Of a stretch of DNA of 64,000 nucleotides, positions 13,801-28,600 are shown piece after piece. This stretch comes from Tridacna crocea (taxonomy: Eukaryota; Mollusca; Bivalvia; Cardiida; Cardiidae): the NCBI GenBank assembly GCA_943736015.1, contig OX031073.1, positions 31,027,210-31,091,209 on the forward strand. Direction: 5' to 3'. A program made the translations under genes and the position numbers. Within the stretch, counting starts at the first letter, position 1; each line of letters opens with the position of its first letter. The notes beneath the pieces were generated by a model, which did no database searches, was not told the DNA's origin, and saw nothing but the letters and a program-made list of their open reading frames with translations.

Positions 13801-16800
13801 AAAACTGAAGGTGCACATGCTCTAAGTTCTAAAGAGATGTGTCACTGAGAAGTGACTGATTCTTCCTTTCCCCCCCCCCCCCGAACACACACACACAAAA
13901 AAAAAACTTCCCTTTATCAGCTATTCACTGAACAATGCCTATGGACAAACACTTCTAACCTTGCCTTGACCTTGACCTTCAGATAATTTGTGAATAACAC
14001 ATAAATTAACTGTGGTTAACAATTCTGCAGTGACACTGAAATTAATTCACACTTACAGGCGAGACACAAACATTTCCCCCAAAGAATGCATTTGAATTGC
14101 CATGACCTTGACCTTTAACCTCCAGACACCCTTCTTGTGCATGATTCATCAATTTAGTGTGATTTAAGATTTGTGCAAAAGCATTGTGAAATCAGAGAAG
14201 GGGGAAAAAGTTAAGGTGCAGACACAATATACACATTTGACCTTGCCTTAACCTTGACCTTTGAACAAGATTCATTAGCACAACACTTCTTGTTTTTTGA
14301 ATAGTTGACAACTTTACATAGTTGTATTGAAATTCAGTCATAATTTAAAAAGTTAAAGGTCATACATGAACATAACCACCCAAAATTTTCCTTTTTAGAT
14401 GTATTAGATATATTTCACATTGCTGTAACCTTAACCTTTGCCTACTGGCATTTTTTTTTGGTTTGCAACATAATGTGTTTATTTGCTTTATAATTTTGTC
14501 GAGATATTCTGAATTTGAGGCACAGCAAAAGAAGTAATATGCCTGACAAAACACTATCCCAACATATTTGATTTTGCTGCAATTTTGACCTTTAACCTAC
14601 AAACATGATTCTTGTGCACATGACACGATGTCTTGATGTGACTGACATTTGTCCTAAGTTATTCTGCAACTGAGTCATAGGGAACAAAGTAATAAGCCAG
14701 ACACAAATACATCCTATACCCTGCAGTTCCTCAAAAAAAGAAACATTTGACCTTGCTGTGACCTTGATCTTTAACCCATGTACATGAATTTTGCGCTCTA
14801 GTGTACATAGTCTTGATGTGGTTAACATTTGTGCAGTGATTTTGACATTAAGTGATAGGAAAAATAGTTATGGCCATGACAGAAAAATTGACTTAAAATC
14901 GGTGATCATCATTTTCTCCTTTTCTCACAATATATTTCAAAAGCTGTATTGCTTAGGGTCATCAATTTATTGCTTTTAATTAGTTGTCTGCAAGTGCTGT
15001 CAGTTCGGTCAAATTTACAATTCTGGTGTTTAACTCATTACAAAACAACAAAATTTTAGGCTTGTCCAAATCGAAAGCATTTGCAGACGACAAAATATAA
15101 ATGACTGAAAATTTGAAATTTGTTTTGTGAAGGGTAGAAAACATTGTGGGAAAAGGAGAAAATGCTGGTTACCAGCATTTTCTCCTTTTCCCACAATGTT
15201 TTCAAAAGGCTTCTTTCTTAGGGGTGTCAAAAGTAGGGATTGTGTGGTAATGGGTTAATTAAACAGTCACTGCAAAGAGTATGAGATAAAGGAAAACAAC
15301 ATTCTCCGCCAGTGAAAAGTTCTTGGACATTTGTAACTCCTAGCCTATTTTTGCTAGAAGAACTGTCAAAATGTCATACAGTGTAGGATCAAGATCAGAC
15401 TGCATTTTTTTCTACAACTTTCTACTGATCTACACTGTCTGCAAAACCAAACAAATTTTTGTGTTTATTCTACAAGCTAATATGAGTGATAGTTTAGCCC
15501 ATATCCACACAATCCCTACCTTTGACAAACATGATAAAGAAACCTTTAGAAAACACTGTGGGAATAGGAGAAAATGCTGGTAACCAGCTTTTTCTCCTTT
15601 TCCTAAAATGTTTTCTACTCTTCTTGAGTAAAGTGTCAATTTTTGGGTCACCTTTATTTTGTCGTCAAAAAGCTTTTAATTTGGACAAGTCTAAAATTTT
15701 GCCATGTGGTAAAGGGTTAACCCTTTAGGCCTTTACCACAAAATACCAAGTTTTACTGACCTTGGCATAAAGCCTTTTGACAGCTTTGGGAAAAAAGAAC
15801 TTGCTGGTACCAATAGAATAAGTTTGAAAATGTGTCGTTTGATAAAGACGTAATTACCTTTCTTCAATAGCAATGACGTTGACCTTGATCTGGCTATCTG
15901 TGACCTTTGATCCTGATATACCTATGCAGTAGATACCAGTATCATTGAGCGAGGCAGAGGGAATGTTTATGATGAAAGAATCTGAGCTCAAAGTCAGTTT
16001 ACATCTGTCATCCTGTTTTACCAATGAACCATCCTTCAACTCTGTGAGGTGGGTTGCATCTACCCCTGTATATAAAAGGGGGGAAAAAATCAGCCATATT
16101 TTTCAGTCTAGGATATAACAAGAAATGCTTTAGCCATTTACCACACAATCCAGAGTTTATTTCTTTACTACATGAGAAAATTTTAGACTGGTCCAAATTT
16201 AAAGCACTTGAAGACAACCTAAAAAAGGTGACTGAAAAATTGAAATTTGGTCTGGGAAGGGTAGAAAACACTGTGGGAAAAGTAACAGCATTTTCTCCTT
16301 TTCCTACAGTGTTTTCAATAGGCTTTTTTCACGGGGTGTTAAAAGTTGTGTGGTAAAGAGTTAAACAACACTGAACAGGGTCAAAAAATTCACTTGTTTG
16401 TTCGTCCTTACTAGTAAAAATTTGTTGAGGGCAAGTGGATTATCCTTCTTTGTCTAACTGTAGGATGAGAGCAAAATGGCAGGAAGACAAGTAAGGATTC
16501 TAAAATTTTTGAACCCTGCTGAGACAAAAGTGCCTTTTGAAAACATTGTAGGCAAAGGAGAAATGTTGGTAATCAACAGTTTCCCTATTTTCAAAAGTAA
16601 TTTCAATTCTTAAAATGACATTTAATGTGGTTTAAATCAAATAATCTTTGGTATCTTTCGTTGACTTTTCAAATTCAAGGACTTCAATTGGCCATAAAAT
16701 GAATAACTTTTTCCATTTCCAAAAAGTATTCTCAACGTGAGAAATTAACAAAATTTGACCTTATTACTGAAATACATGAAAAAGAAAATAAAAAAAAAAT

Positions 16801-19800
16801 ATCCTTAAATCTTTACCACACAGTCCCGAGTTTTAACAACCCCAAGAGAGAAAGCTTTTGAAAACATTATAGGAAAAGAAGAAAATGCTGGTAACCAGCA
16901 TTTCTCCTTTTCCCATGTTTTCTAGCCTTCCCAAAACTAATTGCAATTCTTGATTCACACTAAATTTTGATTTGTTGCCTGCAAGTGCTTTCAAATTGGA
17001 CCAGTCTAAAATTTTGTTGTTTGGTAATGAGTTAAAAAGACAGGAGTCAGTCAAAGACAATTACACAGGTATTGTATCAAGACGTATTTTATCAAGACAT
17101 ACATCACAAAAATTTGAAAATAGTACCGACGTTCAAAAAGCAGGTTGGTGACTTTACAATTAGTAAAAAAAATGTCATCACGCTATTTGAATACCATCCT
17201 GCATAATTGATGTAAATTATTTATCACATGACATTTTCATAGATCTTTGCCATTATAGCAATACTTGTACAGAAATATAGTTTGTCTTACATTTGTCTAT
17301 CTTTTTGAATTTTGATGGTTTATCAGCTGTTGCAAAAATTCATTTATGATTCATTTTTTAACCCTTAGTCTGTTAAGAGTGACTGAGGGACCTTCTGAGC
17401 ACAGATTTGAACAAGATCAGACTGTACAACCTTTCTGATAAGGAGATCTTTCTCCAAAACAAGAATACAGATATTATTGGGACAGTAATGGAAGAAATCT
17501 TTACCAAGGGTTGAGAGTGGAATACAAAGTATGTTATCTGTTGCCCCTCATAAATTTCTGGTATAGCCCCTATTTTTTCTGTTGAGGGGCCAGTTGCCCG
17601 AACAGTTTTGACTTTGAAAATGAACCCTGTATTAACAATTATATAAACAGATTATGTTAAATTTACGGGCACTTAAATGGATTTATACGACTGACATCTG
17701 TAGAATGAGTAAGCAAGATGAGATTGCATGTATGTACAGCCTGATCTTGCAATATACGCTAAGCAAAATAAACTTCCTGTCACAAACAGTAGGATATGGA
17801 TTATATCATCGAGGTATTGTAGAATACTGGAATTTTGCACCCTCAACCAGTTACATCAAAATTTACCTGTTATTTTCCATTTCAAGCACAATTCTTCCTT
17901 TTCCTTTACAGTAATCTCAGACCTTTCTGCAATGACCTTCACCTCTGATACTCCTGGAGTGACCTTGACCTCTACTTGACCTCTGTCATCTTCTAACCCA
18001 TCGACATGGAGAGAATATATTCCAGCATCTTCAAGGGTTGGTCCTTCTAGGGTAAGGACACAACTCTTGTCATCCACTGAAATCTTTACATGGTTACTCT
18101 CACTTAACACCTTACCATTTTTACGAATTGTGATTTTCTTACTAACATTTCCTGTAAGAAAAAAAAAAAGAATATTGAAGTCAGTGTCTAGATGTTTTTA
18201 CCATAGACAGAAACTTGCTTACTCCTGAACTCTTTCCCAACAACAAAATTTTAGACTTGTCCAAAATTGAAAACATTCGCAGATGACGAAATAAACGTGA
18301 CTCCAAAATTGAAACCGGACTTTTTGAAGAGAAGAAAACATTGTAGGAATAGGAGGAAACGCTGATTTCTCCTTTTCCCTCAAAATTTTTAAAAGGCTTT
18401 TTTCCTCTGGGTTGTAAAACCAGGACTGTTTGTTAGGGGTTTATACCAAACAAAATATCCTCGGGTGCCCAAACTGCACCCCTCTAAGCTTTATTTTGGT
18501 TGGTTGGTTGTATTGGGGTTTAACGCCACTTTAACAGCTGAGGTCATATCATGGCGGTCAGTGACGCACATGTGTTTCCTGGCTTTCTCACACCGGTACT
18601 TACACTACTTTCTTTCCAAAGCCACCGACTACTTTTCTCACATGCTTCCGCAGAGGTGAGAGGCGCAAATACGCCGGAAAGAAAGTTTGCCTCAACCGGG
18701 TAGCTTTATTTTGGAAAAGAACTATAAATAGATAATATACAAAAGGAAAAAAAATGCACAAGTCAAATATCTTCTGTTGCCATCAATCTCGATCAAAATT
18801 CATGTGAACGATAATTTTAAACTTCCAAAACTAGTTCTAGTAGCGTCAATAAAGGTGGTTTACCAATGGTTATTGCTTTAGGATGCACCTTTCCTTGTAA
18901 CCTGTACCCAAGAGTGGTGAGAGGTACATTAATTTAGCAGCCCTGTTAATTGGCATGTTCTTCTCTAAAATTTCTTGCAATATGAGAATATTGTTTATTT
19001 GTTCTTCTGATCTTTTGAATTCAAAAGGAGAGTGCGAATATCAGTTAAGGACTGTTGGACGAAAACCTATCTATTAAGATTTGCTTGACCTTAAAGAAAT
19101 TTGTTTTGTCACATGATTTTCATTCATAAAATGTAAATCTTTGCAGACAAAGCACTTCAGACATGTTTACAGTTATATTTCATAACTTTAGAGGTGATCT
19201 TTGACAAAACAAAAATGCATTACGAAAATACACAAAAAAAACAGTAAATCTAAGTGGACATAAAAATTGAGACAAATATCTGCCAAAAGATCTATATCAA
19301 TTTGAGGTGAAAACCATTGGAATGTATTTATTATGGCGTACTAAAAACTTTTCTGTCTGTCAGTCTCACGCATGCTGAAAAATCAGGAGATTTTGATGAA
19401 AATGAGACAGGTGGCTGAGTTAGGGAAGGAGTAGAGTTTGGGCACCGACAATATTAAATTTGTGAACCCTGGAGCAGGGTTACCATAGGGCTACAATTTG
19501 AAGATTTTCTAGGGAAATCTAACAGATGTCACTACATATCAAATTTGGTTGTCATTGGCTTTATGGTTTTGGATAAGAAGACTTATTTTAATGATTTTCA
19601 TTATCTTTTAAACATGTTGCCATGGCAACAAGAATTTTTATTGGAATTTTTTCAAGGCTTGAAGAATGTGTTAATATGGATCAATTTCTTCACGAATTTC
19701 TTGAAATTCATTTTTGTAAGTCTACTGTATGATTTCATTGATTTGTAACAAAAACCGTGTGCTTTTCATATTCAAATTGAAAACCAATCGGACGCAGGAA

Positions 19801-22800
19801 CCAAATAAGGGCGCGGGAACCAAAGAAGTCGGTCGAAAAATATTCCTTTCAACGTCTTCCCGTTGAATGATTTTAAACAACGTGCTGTTTGAGTGCCAAT
19901 ATTTGTAGACTCTTTTTTCATTTTTGACACAGAAGATCTCTGTGGTTTAAGATGGAATCTTGACAAGCTCATCAAATATCAAATTTATCTTCTCAAAAAA
20001 AAAGGCGGTTTATGACATCCATAGAGTGTTTGCTTGAGGTCTATTCTGTGGTTGAAGAATTAAGTTCCGCATGTGTCAAATATAACTGATTTCATATAAT
20101 TTCAGTAGGCCTACTCCGTGAGTTTCATTGTTCTGCCATGCTTCACATGGAGCGCTAGCTATCGGTTCTTCATAAAATTCACTGGTCTCGGGCCCATGGA
20201 CTCGGGTTATTGTCGAACCCTACCGCGATACATCACACCAAACAAGTCGTCATATAATTATAGATTCATAAAAATCACATCAAGCAAGCCGTCACATAAT
20301 TATAGATTCATAAAAATCTATGTTGTATAACAACCGACTGTATCAGATATAGAGCTATCTGACTCGTGACCTGGAGGTTGAAGTACTGGTGTTAGAAAGC
20401 CAGGAGCCAGATGGGTGTGTCAGTGACCGCCATGATATGACGTTTACAAGCTGTTTACATGGCTTTAAAATAAAGGACAATACAAACTGTATCATCAAAT
20501 ACAATGGTCCTTTGACATGCTGCAAATTTACCAATTACATAAAGTTTTGACCTTCCCGAACTGCACACGGTGACTTGGGTCGAATGCATGTAATGCAGAT
20601 GCACGTAGGCTAATGAGTCACTTTGTTTTTAATCAAAGCATTTCAAAAATGCTTTCAAATTGGACAAGCCTTAACCCTTAGGTTGATGAGCGCAACTTAA
20701 ATGCCTTTTGCTGACAGTGCAGATCAAGATCAGACTGCACAGAACGTGCAGTCTGTTGTTTGATCAACATTGTCCGATAAGAAGATATCTGTCCGAGAAT
20801 ATATACACACACACTTTTGAAATAGACAAAAAATAAATATTTTTACTATTGGCTTGAAAGCATCATTTCACTTGTTTAGGAGGATAGGGGTTAGGTATTG
20901 CCTTAAAGAACTAGGAAATCGATGAAGGTTTTAAAATAAACACATACCGTTTATTTTCCACTCAATTTTGGCTCGTTCACCCTCCATTATATTCATCTCC
21001 GGGTCTGTCATTACTTCAAATACCTTTAAGGTCTCGTGTGAGTGACTGTCAGCAAGCAATGTATCATCTTTTACTTTTTTGACTCTAGCCTCCTCTTGAA
21101 GATTTGTTGTCGTCACTGCCTGAACCTTTTCGACATTAGAACTTGTGACTTTTTCAAAAAAGGCTTCACCGTTTTTCATAGTCTCGCTGCCGATTTCTAC
21201 AGTTTTGCTATGACTTTGTTTGTTGGTCATAGTCGTGTCAGATAATTTTGAAGATTGATCGATGGAGACAAAGGACTCCGAATATGTTTGTTTGCTAACA
21301 GATTGTTTATCGTAGGTACCGAAAGACGCCGAAGTTTTCGACCCCTCTCTGATTTCAAAAGAGCTGCTTAATGATTTATCAAGATTAAGGTCTGTGATAT
21401 CAGAACCGCCGTTTTCAACTGCATGTCTAGCTCTAGCCTTTTCGCGTGCAGCCTTTCTGATGGCAGAGATTGAGTCGGATTTTTCTGCTTTTAAATCTTT
21501 GGAAAATTTCATAGTTGTATAGTCAGTCGATTGTAATGAGTGATCAGAACTTTCATGAAGATACTGCCTCTTTTGTTTTGTAGGTCCTGATGAGAAGGTT
21601 ATATCTGACTCGCTCGAGAAAGAGCTTCCTCGCGAGGTGATACCACTGTCGAAAGTTGCTTTGCGGCGATAGTCGCTGGATCTGCTCATACTATATGATG
21701 AACTTTCCTCGTAAATTCGGCTTGATTCTAAACCAAGCAAGCTGTCCTCGGAACTTCCCGATGACCAGCGTTTGGAGCTGTAAGACTTATCGGAGAAATC
21801 ACGTGACCTCCGGAACGCCATCTCGTGGATCGAGGTTAGATCTTTGTCGTTATCAGTCGATGTTTCTAAAATACAATGATACATTATGTATTAAAAACTT
21901 GTCTCATTATATTACTGAGCTTTGAAAAGAAAGGCACTGAACTCTAGCTTCTCACGTCAATCTTCTCACGTGTTAATCGTATTTAAAAAAAAAAAAAAAG
22001 TCTAAAGTAGCCTCTCGAGGTAATTTTAAATTCTCATCAAATTTTTGCAAGCCTCGATTGAAAGTCTCAATATCACAAATATGCGCCGATTAGGTGCAAT
22101 CGTATTCAAATGCGGAAGTCATATAAAAGCAGATGGGGTTCTCTATAAAAGACCGTCCTGTTATTTAAAAACTCAAATTGCAACTTTCTGCTGAAAGTAG
22201 CCACACAGATTTTACACACATGCAAAGACAGATAGATATGCAGTATTTTACAAGACAATGATATTTACAGCAAAAATTTAAAGGTGGCCCTTCAGATTTT
22301 GGGACGAAAATTTTACAAAAATACAAAAAAATCATCCTTATACTCCCAAAGCCTTATAATTTTCATTCATTAAACCCCAGTAGTCGAAAACCATCCGACA
22401 ACTAGATAAATTAGAGATTTACTACAGCCCAGGTCGACACTGATTAGAAGGGAAACACGGTCTATTTTTACATGAGCAACTCGCTCATTTACATACTGGA
22501 AATATACAGACGAAGCTTCGAACACAGCGTTCGAAGTTCTAGACATTATGGAAAATAATTATATGTTTGTTATGTTATGGAATTTAATAGTGGCAGATTT
22601 TTAATGTCACATACAACCAGTTGATTATCCTGTATTTTGCAGACTGATCTCGGATCTGGTCTGTCCGCTCGGATCTGATCTGTCCGCAAAATGATTATTG
22701 TTGTAAATATTAATGTTGTTGCTGAATCTAGTTAAAATAACATCACATTTTTTTTTTTATATATTGAGCTTAGGCCTAACCTTTTCCCAAACAACAAAAT

Positions 22801-25576
22801 TTTTTACTGGACCAAATTCAAAGCATTTGCAGACGGCAAATCAATTGTAATGTAAATAATGTTTTTCTTTTGCCAATGAAAGAGTAGAAAACGCTGTGGG
22901 AAAAGGAGAAAATGCTGTTTACCAGCATTTTCTCCTTTTCCTACAGTGTTTTCAAAAGCCTTCTTTCACAGGATCTTGAAAATCAGGGATTGTTTGGGAA
23001 ATGTTATATATACAGATAATGTTTTTTCCCCTTTCATTTACTTTTTGTCAGATAGATAAAATAAAATTAATCATATTCCTAATCACACATCATGTATGAC
23101 GTAAGGCAGCATTTACTGATAAGCCAACCATAGGAGTTAACACTTGGTTCTGTTTTCACCGTGGTAATAACCCTTTACCAAATAATTCCGTGTTTTTACA
23201 AGTCTGAAGAAAAGCAGACCTTCGAAACAATTTGGGGTAAAAGAGGACATGCTGGTTAACTGCATTTTCTCACGCTGTTTTCTACCTCTTTTAGAGATAA
23301 ATCACATCATTTAAGCCTCATGTCATTTGTTTTCTGTAAAACGGTTTCAATTCGAATAAGTATAATATGGTGTAGTTTAGTAATACTGTAGTTTGTAGAA
23401 GCTCATATCACGGCGAGCAGCCGAGCATTGGCACTAGCATGCGGCACTTTTGTTTTTAAATGCCATCATATTCTGTGCAAAACCATGCATAGTAAAGAGT
23501 AAAATTCAGATTGTGTTATTATATTCTGTTCTGATATAAACTATAGATATTGAAAGGGCAAACATATTCTTGTAGATAATGTCAAACATCACGGTACATC
23601 TCGGTATGATTTGTCTGGTTTTCTCACTAACTTCCCTGCGTTATTAAATATCCGGACTAATTCCGACCTGGAAGGGCACATATACTACCCTGTTTAGACG
23701 GTTGTGGATGCATATGAGTAGACACAAGATCAGACAGCACAAAAAATACAACAATTGTGAGAAAATGAGGAAATTTGTCATAAATTGTATATTTTCGGTA
23801 TTTTTGAGAACTATGGAGAATGAATTAGTCTTCTATTTGCCATACTGTTTGAAAACCTGTCTGTAAAATTTTTGTCGATGAGGTTAAGGGTAGCGGAGCT
23901 GACTGGTCACACCATGAGCTGTAATGATTTATCTCTGTTAATCACATACAGAGTGAAAGACGATGGATTTTCTCCTCAATATGATATCATAGCATCATTA
24001 TACTATATACAAAAATATTACAGACTTACCTAAGTAAATGTTAAGTTATGTATTGGTATCGAAGTATAATTGTATGTAAAACTCATGATATACATGTATG
24101 TATTGTAGCATGGCGTAACTGCCTATTACTATGATTAATATCATTCTTTATCCACTTAACATAACAATGCGGCATTAAAGAAGTCCCTAGTTTATCGTAT
24201 AAGGAGCTGACGATTTTTTTTTGGCCTATAATGTCATAGCATACCAGAATGCAACATTCGTAAAGGAAAAGCATAATTGTAATTAAGATTGTTATATCGT
24301 ATCATGAAAAATCATGAAATTTTGTAGCTTGACTTAAATGAACTTTATTACGATTTATACTATTTTTTGTTACGTAGCCTATAAGAATCACAGAAGATGA
24401 TCTTTCCGATGATATTATTGCGAAAAAATGTGTTACAGCATGGAATATTCAATGTAAAATAATTTATGTTATATAGAAGCGCATTATAAATGTGTGATAT
24501 GGCAAGATATATTGCCCATTATCTGACAACAGAGGTTTTAATGCACCCCCCGTGACGCATATACATGTATTATACGAAACGTGCCATCATACAATAATTA
24601 TGAATCCATCAGATTAATTTTATTCTAAAACCAACTTAAATGTGTGTTAGAAAATCTAAAAATAGCAAAAAGCATCAACCGTGCAGGCTGACATGGATCG
24701 ATGCTTTTTGCAGATGTCTTAAAACCCTTTTTCACAGAGCATGGTTCATATATAATGTCATGTAACGGTAGAATTAACAAGTTATATACAAGTTCCAAAA
24801 CTACCACACGACATCCATTGATGTTAATATTTGTGTTAAAAACTGTGCCAGAAACCAGATTAGCTGGCACATTACGAAACGCTGCACATCTACATATCGT
24901 ATCATGTAGACAAATTACTTATGATTATGACAATGAGTTGTTCGTGTACCCTTGTCCTTAGATATAGGGCCGTGGAACCAAGCACAGCCTTCACTATTCG
25001 ATTACTCAACACTTCTTTATTCAAACGTGCTAACAAAATAATTCATTGTTCATTCGAACATGCAGCAAAGTGAACCTGTCAGTAAATCTGATACATTTTA
25101 AAGTGTAGATGCTGTTTTAGAAAAAAAAACAATGGAGTACCCATCAGTTTTGACAAGCGTCTTGTAAAATATGAATAAATTGTTTATGATTAGAGCTTTG
25201 TCTACCTTTGTCATGGGAGATAAATGTAAAGGAATCGAGTAGACCTCCAGCCGTCATTATTAACACATGTTATTTGATTTCTTATTCAAACATACCATAA
25301 TTCGAATGTAGATCTATTATTATTAGTAAATGTTATGTATATTTTGGTGCGGGTAATATTTGAGAAAACAATAAATGTCAGTAGTAATTAACGCCTTGTA
25401 ACGTACCTGCAGATTTATAATGGTAAGTATAACTTTGTCTACCTTTGTCGCGAGAGCTATAGGAGTGGTATAAAGTAAAGATAGATAGATAGATATTTAT
25501 TTCACGTGTACATAATAATGTACATCATGTTACAAAAAGTTACATTCACAAATCAGCAATAGTCACAGTGACATCA

Positions 25577-25635
<59 letters not shown>

Positions 25636-28600
25636 TACAGTTTCTTATTCATTTATCATGAAGTAAATATAGGAAGATGTAAATAAAATACTATTTAATC
25701 TGCAGGACTGTTTAATATCACTTTACCTGCCTTTAAGGTCAGTACAAACTCAGATCAGACTACACAGCTCGTGCATTCTGATCCTAGATTTATACTTTCC
25801 GCTATTAATTTTGGTTAGCATTCCTTTTATTGAATGCAAACTTAATGAATGTGCGTACCTTCTGAGCAGTATTGTAATCTACAGATTTCATCAAACTTAT
25901 AAATTTAAACATACTTGGTCTAACATAGTACTTTTTTTTCGATATATTTCTTGCGAAGACTATAGTAAAATGGACATTCAATAATGAAATGGTAATCATC
26001 ATCTATACAATTCATATCACAATATATACAAAATCTTTCATTTCTGGAAATTCGGATTCGGCCGTGTCTTCCGGATTCAACACGTAGAATATGGGAAGAC
26101 GTGCGGACATACATTAGTCAAACATGCTGCTCTACTTCTTTATACACTTTGATTCTCTGTTCAAACATGCTATGATTTGAATGTAGATCTATCTTATGTC
26201 TCTTTAGTCTACGTTTGTCCTGACAGATAGCCTTAATTCTTTGTCGTTTACCATAATTTCGGTTATATCAATGTACCTATCCATGACTTCCTGAAGTTTC
26301 ATTTTATCAATGCAAGCCCTTGAAAGCGCATAACATTTTAATCAAGCAAGTGGCTGTCGTTCCTTATAATAAACATCGTTTAGAGGTGTAGGAAGAAGGT
26401 AGCAAAAAGGACTATCATTAACCATTAGAGGAATTCAAATTGCCACCAACTTTACAATGTAAGCAAAAAATAGCTACCTTTTCTCATAAAAAGCGTCTAG
26501 CGGTATGGGTAGAAGGAAGCCAAGAGGACTATCACCAACCGTCTGGGAAAATCAAAATTCTACGATAGTTCGCAGATACATACAACTCGAACCATCTTTA
26601 TGGTCTTTATCGTGGTTAAGTTTGTAAACTATAGATTAGAAAGCGTCTCATTGGTTCCTTAATGACAGTTTATGGAATTTTCGACCAATGGAATCACGCG
26701 TTACAACTCACTTTCACGAGATGAATTTTCTGATACAATTTTAGTAACATTATCCCCAATTACTTCATTCATATTGTTCGTTTCAAATATCACCTTTCGC
26801 ACAGTAATTATAACTTAACCTTGCATTATGGAAGGGGGGTTAATTACATCTGCAAAAAGTATGACTTGGGTTAGCCTGCGCATTCCATGATGGCTGACCT
26901 GAGTCGAAATCTTTTGCCATTGAATCAAATTTCTGCATATCAAAGGCCCAGTCTACCTTATTGTTAAGTCTATTGTTAGATAAGATTATATTTGTGGATG
27001 TTCATAGCATTACGGAAATACATTTTAAGAACATATTTATTCAATGTATAATTACATACTTGAGTGTCTATTGCCATGCTTTGATCTTTGATACCGACAC
27101 AGGTGAAAAACTATGCGGACAAACAGGAAAATTGTCCATTTGGCACAATGTTTTGACAGACATTTGCATCAGATGCATCAACATAGATGTAAGATAAGGG
27201 GGGGGGGGGGTGAACATAATCGAGATCATGTGACATAAGTCGTTATTCGGATGCCCTTTGTCATGGTCGTTATTTTTCCCAGTAATTTGTCGGGTAATTA
27301 ATACCACGTGTTACCAATGTGGTGTGGGGATGGTGTTGGCAATGAAGTGCGAAGCGTTTCCACCTTTTAATAAGTAGTTTTCTTTTTACCCAAAACTTGC
27401 CCATTTTATGTGAGTAGCGCTCTACAAAGGGGGTTTGTACTGCATTACATAAAGCCTTTACCACACGACAAAATTTGAGAATTTACCATATTGAAGTAAT
27501 TTATATGAACATTTCAAATGTTTTTAGTTGATGTATATGTCTGTTAAAAGGTAGAAAACATTGTTGGAAAAGAAGAAAATGCTGATTACGAAATATTTGA
27601 ATGCCCCTTTTCGCGTGTGTGTATGCCATATATTGACTCTCATACATTCAGATATTATTAATTTTACCCTCATTAAATTTAGAATTAAAACATGATAAAG
27701 AAAGAGGGAGTGCTTGAGACGATCAGTCTGCAAGTACACGCAGATTTATCATGGTCAACACACTAGAACTGCACAATTCATTCATACGGTCGAGCAAAGC
27801 AGTTTAAGTGCGAATATTGTATGTCTAGACGAGAACAGAATTGAATAACATGTGCTTATTACAACTAATTATTGCGATAAACATACTTTATCAGTTACAT
27901 ATAGGTGTCACTGCATGGCGGGCAAGATATCATGCTGTCTGCATTGTGTCTTATCTCAATAACAATATGGTGTTCATGCGCGGATCCAGATATCTTTCTC
28001 GGGGGGGGGGGGGGGGGTCCCACCGAAAACGCACTCGTCTTATTATTATGATACTTAGATTTCCAGATTTCAGTGGATGTAAGCCGTTTACAAGAAAAGT
28101 CAACGTTTCCAGTTCTAACCACAAGGAAGTCTCCACATTTAGAGCCTTTTTGTTTAAATTTATGACTGTATTTTACATAAATTCTGTGCAATATCAAACC
28201 AGTACCATTTCACGAATCCGATAACCACATTTTTGCCAAAATTCCAGGGGAGGTCCGGACCTCCGGTCCCCCCCTCTGGATCCGCCCATGGTGTTACCTT
28301 TGTTTGTTACCTTTGTAAAAATGTACAAAACTAGTCACGCAAAGCCTAGGTATGGCCAAAAGCCCCATAAGACAAAAGCCCCAAAAGCACAAATACCTAA
28401 TAGGACTAAACCCAATAAGGCAAAAGCTCCTATACAGCTAAAGGTCTTATAAGACAAGCTCCTATAGGACAAAAGGTCTCATAAAACAAGCTCCTATAGG
28501 ACTAAAGGTCTCATAAGACAAGCTCCTATAGGACTAAAGCCCCCATAATGCAAAAGCCCCCATAGGACTAAATGTCTCATAAGGCTAAAGCTCCCATATG

